From Bactericera cockerelli (lineage: Eukaryota > Arthropoda > Insecta > Hemiptera > Triozidae), in assembly GCA_024516035.1 (NCBI GenBank), contig CM044958.1:42637743-42701742 (forward strand): a DNA stretch of 64,000 bases, in the 5' to 3' direction. The notes below the pieces were generated by a model, which was given only the letters and a program-made list of their open reading frames with translations, was not told where the DNA came from and did no database searches. Positions 60,953 through 64,000 of the stretch are shown here, in pieces. Each line of letters begins with the position of its first letter. Position 1 is the stretch's first letter. The position numbers and the translations under genes were made by a program.

Positions 60953-61673
60953 TCTCAATTCCCTTAGAGGAACTGTTGGAAGTGGCGTCCACCTTCCTGG
61001 ATGCAAAGGTTGAACCTCTTCATCATGTTCCGTCGAATGTTGCGGAAGATTCCAGGTTTTTCTGTCAGGTCATCGAATGCCAACAGAATTCTTGCTACCA
61101 GATTTCGTAAACTATGTTTTTCACGTGATCCCAAATGTTCCTGTTGGCAACTCCATATGCTAAATGCGTATCTGCTATTTCAGCATCCGAATAATAACAA
61201 TTATGTAACTTGTACTAAAAAAACTCAAGAAGTTTAAAGATAAAATTTCATAGAATGCAGAAAAATATGCTTGAAAACTATCATCGAGAAACAAACAATC
61301 ATTCATTTGACTGGCCTTTAATTAATTCCAAGGAAAATAATTATCAGACATAAATAGCTAATTACTCTTTGAGTACAAGACGACCCTACACGGTAAACAC
61401 TTTTAAGATTTGGAACATCATTTTTTGAGACTTACCTGGTTTGTTTACCCAGAAGACCACGTGATAAAAAATCGTAAAATTATTTTTTAGCATCCTTGGG
61501 TTAGCCGCCAACTTTTATCAAACTTGCCCATGTCTGTGCCAAAATTTGCTCGGGCAAATCTTGAGTGTTTCAAAGTGCAAAAAATTTACATGCGAACTTT
61601 TTTTCTATTCAGGTGTCAAAAAAGATGCCAAATCAAACCGTAAAAAACAAAGTAGTGTAGCTAGAAACATCGA

Positions 61674-61773
61674 NNNNNNNNNNNNNNNNNNNNNNNNNNN
61701 NNNNNNNNNNNNNNNNNNNNNNNNNNNNNNNNNNNNNNNNNNNNNNNNNNNNNNNNNNNNNNNNNNNNNNNNN
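61674..61773. other. Assembly gap, 100 N
   Basis: Exactly 100 N, the conventional size for a gap of unknown length. It sits inside the right arm of a palindromic element. Confidence 0.99.
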
Positions 61774-62365
61774 GAGTGCAAAAACTGGTTGCAAGGAGAG
61801 ATAAGTACCAATTTGACCAAACGGAAATGGTGTAATCTGCATATCTAAGAACAGAATGGAGATGACTCAAGAGATAGCGAGGGACAAGCAAGCCATGGTG
61901 GAATACTAAATGCACTCTAGAGTCTAACACCAAGATGTTGCAGTCCGGTAATGTTCAGCAGCTTGAAAAGAAAAGAAAAAACAACTTTATACCCGCCGTG
62001 GAAGAGTTACGAAATTTATCATTTTCGGATCTCTAATACCACTGTTTCTCTCCCAACTGATGTATAAATTAGTATAATTAGGCATTGGGCTAAGACCTAG
62101 ACAAAGTCACTTCAAATTCCACGATGAATAAATGTTTGAAATCAACATAGTAGAAGCTTTAGTAGAAAGTAAAACTGTAGGGTTTTAAATCACATTCATA
62201 GATGTAGGTTTCTTTCACAGCGAGTCCTCTCTTAGAGTAGAACTCAAATATAGGGCCCGTTGACCTTGGAATTATAAAAAAAAAAAAAAAAAAGTTCAAA
62301 TCAATTCCTTTTTTGACGTAGAGTTTATTTCTGCAGTAAAAATTACACTTTTTGAAATTTATGTT
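61774..62365. other. Non-coding DNA
   Basis: An A homopolymer lies at 62277-62294. Nothing else is recognised. Confidence 0.5.
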
Positions 62366-62369
62366 GAAC

Positions 62370-64000
62370 TTTTTTTTTTTTTTTTTTTTTTTCCTATTAG
62401 GCGCTTTAACTCTGTCAGTAGACAGGTCGTTCGCGCCGATTCCTCTGATGTATTATACCAGTGTGTACAGTTTGATTGTCTTGAGGTAACTTAATAGAGA
62501 ATCGGCGCTCTCGACTGAGTCTGACAGAGCTGGAGGGACAGGTAGGGAGGATCTAATTGATGCATGAAGATGACAAGTGAGTATATGTTTTACAGTGAGA
62601 ATATCACCACAACGACAGTTTGGGGGAGGTGTACGTTTGAAAAGGAAACTGTGGGTGCAGCGCGTATGACCTAACCTCATACGGCACAGTACTACCTCTT
62701 CATATCTTATCTTACGGTCACTTGAGCTCCACTTAGATATAATGGGTTTAATGGACTTCAGTTTGTTAGAGTTAGGAATGCTGTTCCATAAGAGCTGCCA
62801 TTCTTCTTGGATGGCTTTTGCGATGAATGGTTTGAAATCATGAGAAGAACAGAGCTTTAGAGGGGGAATATTTACTTGTGGAGAACGAGTGGCTCTATCT
62901 ACTGCCTCATTACCACTAATACCAATGTGAGAAGGACACCATAAAAAGGCTATGACCTTATCACATTCAATTAGATCACGCCAGCAAGAATGCAGTAAAG
63001 AAATTATGGGATTATCATTATTCGGGTTGGAAAGGGCGTCCAGAGCACTCTTTGAATCAGAAATAACTAGAAAATTCTGTTTAGGCAAGAATTTGATATG
63101 TTTGATACATAGTAAAATGGCAATCAGTTCAGAAGTAAATACGGAATTAATATGGTTCAGAGAAAAAGAAGATATAATAACATTATCAATGATATATGCA
63201 CAGCTCGTAGAATTTGCCATTTTAGATCCATCTGTAAAGCACAGAGTGTACTTAGAATATTTGGAATCAATCAATTCCTGGAAACATTGCTGAAATGCAA
63301 TAGCAGGTACATTTTCTTTCTTGCCTAGATTTAAAGCATTATCAATTCTAGGAGTCTCTTGAGACCAAGGCGGAAGGTGTCTAGTGAATGGAGCAAAATC
63401 GCTGCTAAGCAGTCTTCTCGAGAAATTAATATTTTCTCTAAATCTCAAGCATAGAGGTTTTGGTTGATGAGGTGAAAATTTTGCAGCATTCAGACTTGAA
63501 GATATTATTAGATTATTAACAGGATTAGTTGGACAACTGGCGATCTTTGAAACATAATTCATCTCAAGCTTGCGTCTCCTGAGGTGAAGAGGAGGAATAC
63601 CTGACTCCACGTACAAACTAGGTACGGGGCTGGATCGTAAAGCTCCAGTGGCGATTCTAATTCCCGCATTGTGGACAGGGTTGAGCTTATTTAAAATGTG
63701 TTCCTTGGCATCACCATAAATAAAAGAGCCATAGTCAAAAATGGGCAATACATAAGATTTGTACAGTTGAAGTAAGGCTGAGCGACGAACGCCAAGGCTC
63801 TTACGAGATACCATCTTCAGGACATTCATAGCGTTAAGGGTTCGTTCCTTTACATAGGCCACATGAGGAGACCATGACAATTTCGAGTCCCAGACTAATC
63901 CAAGAAATTTGGTTTTGTCTACGAAACTCAAACTGTTCTGATCGTAGTAAAGACAAGGTTTAATGACATTACGTGACCTTGAGAAAAGAACGCAAACAGA
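62370..64000 (-). mobile_element. RNase H-bearing non-LTR retrotransposon, 3' part
   Basis: On the minus strand an open RT/RNase H frame enters from the window edge, stops at 62453-62455, and is followed by a short 3' untranslated region (62393-62452, with GGCGCTTTAACTCTGTCAG near the end) and a poly-A tail (plus T run 62370-62392). The intact frame and clean A tail suggest a young or recently active copy. RT plus cellular-type RNase H places it with the I/R1/LOA group of LINEs rather than jockey or RTE. The 5' end and TSD are outside the window. Confidence 0.92.
62453..64000 (-). CDS. LINE ORF2, RT C-terminus plus RNase H (partial)
   Basis: This partial ORF2 would copy the element's RNA into DNA and degrade the RNA strand. 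The frame is open from the window edge (the amino end is missing) to TAA at 62453, 515 residues. Numbering from the edge: VCVLFSRSR at about 2-10 and FLGLVWDSKLSW at about 32-43 are the late RT motifs; LYKSYVLPIFDYGS at about 79-92 is the thumb-region signature. RNase H follows with its acidic residues in order: TDGS (D about 257), SELIAI (E about 291), SDSKSAL (D about 315) and WCPSHIGISGNEAVD (D about 368). Near the end C-R-C-G...H-I-L-T-C forms a zinc-knuckle-like motif. The FADD catalytic site lies upstream, outside the window. No frameshift or stop is visible. The long plus-strand frame at 62952-63293 is its antisense shadow. Confidence 0.93.
   Translation of the reverse strand, partial: SVCVLFSRSRNVIKPCLYYDQNSLSFVDKTKFLGLVWDSKLSWSPHVAYVKERTLNAMNVLKMVSRKSLGVRRSALLQLYKSYVLPIFDYGSFIYGDAKEHILNKLNPVHNAGIRIATGALRSSPVPSLYVESGIPPLHLRRRKLEMNYVSKIASCPTNPVNNLIISSSLNAAKFSPHQPKPLCLRFRENINFSRRLLSSDFAPFTRHLPPWSQETPRIDNALNLGKKENVPAIAFQQCFQELIDSKYSKYTLCFTDGSKMANSTSCAYIIDNVIISSFSLNHINSVFTSELIAILLCIKHIKFLPKQNFLVISDSKSALDALSNPNNDNPIISLLHSCWRDLIECDKVIAFLWCPSHIGISGNEAVDRATRSPQVNIPPLKLCSSHDFKPFIAKAIQEEWQLLWNSIPNSNKLKSIKPIISKWSSSDRKIRYEEVVLCRMRLGHTRCTHSFLFKRTPPPNCRCGDILTVKHILTCHLHASIRSSLPVPPALSDSVESADSLLSYLKTIKLYTLV

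Larger units (their letters stand above)
59492..61673. mobile_element. Third palindromic element, right end lost in gap
   Basis: The left end is CAGGGTGGACCAAAAAAACG after TA (59490-59491). The left arm runs to about 60022; its reverse complement is found from about 61376 to the gap edge at 61673, e.g. GTTGGCGGC near 59878 against GCCGCCAAC near 61505, and CTTGTATTG-side sequence against 61378. The 61673 edge corresponds to 59718 of the left arm, so about 226 bp of the right arm is missing. The central ~1350 bp carries two tRNA-like segments and a CT microsatellite. No transposase is found. Similar-looking peptides in the two arms arise from the inverted repeat. Confidence 0.82.

Noticed and set aside
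59648..61680. Similar peptides at 59648-59845 (minus) and 61546-61672 (plus)
   Set aside because: They are the two arms of an inverted repeat read in opposite directions; no start, domain or codon signature.
62952..63293. 113-codon plus-strand frame
   Set aside because: Antisense shadow of the RNase H region of the LINE.
1..64000. CRISPR array, operon, phage or bacterial contamination
   Set aside because: No regularly spaced direct repeats, no dense bacterial-type ORFs or ribosome binding sites; all recognised elements are eukaryotic.

Overview
The window looks like AT-rich, gene-poor DNA of an animal nuclear genome, most probably an insect. The reasons are jockey-type and RNase H-bearing non-LTR retrotransposons with poly-A tails, tRNA-derived SINEs, Helitrons, palindromic TA-flanked DNA transposons, many GA/CT microsatellites and a 100-N scaffold gap. 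A hemipteran such as a planthopper is a guess from overall style, not shown. I found no complete host gene, no functional rRNA or tRNA gene, no operon and no CRISPR. Nearly everything that can be supported is transposable-element material in unassigned non-coding DNA. || Layout: 1-10.4 kb is mostly anonymous, with one perfect 37-bp inverted repeat, a GC-rich patch and a possible Helitron end. 10.4-15.6 kb has a dispersed repeat interrupted by a Helitron, a 5'-truncated LINE with target-site duplication (13.1-13.4 kb) and an 876-bp palindromic element (14.7-15.6 kb). 15.6-30.5 kb has GA tracts, a SINE with TSD (18.0 kb), several tRNA-like SINE heads, an unassigned 115-codon reading frame after a splice-acceptor-like site (24.5 kb) and a SINE joined to the uninterrupted copy of the 10.4-kb repeat (28.6-29.2 kb). 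30.5-31.4 kb is the 3' end of a jockey-like LINE. 32.75-34.73 kb and 41.98-43.97 kb are two copies of a ~1985-bp element with ~660-680-bp inverted arms; both carry the same SINE at the same site. 38.7-39.05 kb is a GC-richer stretch with repeated TTGACA-type words, a possible regulatory module. 50.0-50.9 kb holds a hairpin cluster and two head-to-tail Helitrons. 51.1-51.4 and 57.05-57.27 kb are two SINEs whose heads are derived from 5S rRNA. 59.5-61.7 kb is a third palindromic element whose right arm runs into the assembly gap. 62.37-64.0 kb is an open, apparently intact 3' half of an RNase H-encoding LINE on the minus strand, running off the window. || The most notable items are the 5S-rRNA-derived SINEs, the long-arm TA-CAGGGT elements that amplified with a SINE inside, the Helitron whose exact insertion point is shown by an empty paralogue within the same window, and the gap inside a palindrome arm. 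There is no coordinated gene system; relationships are of nesting and mobilisation.
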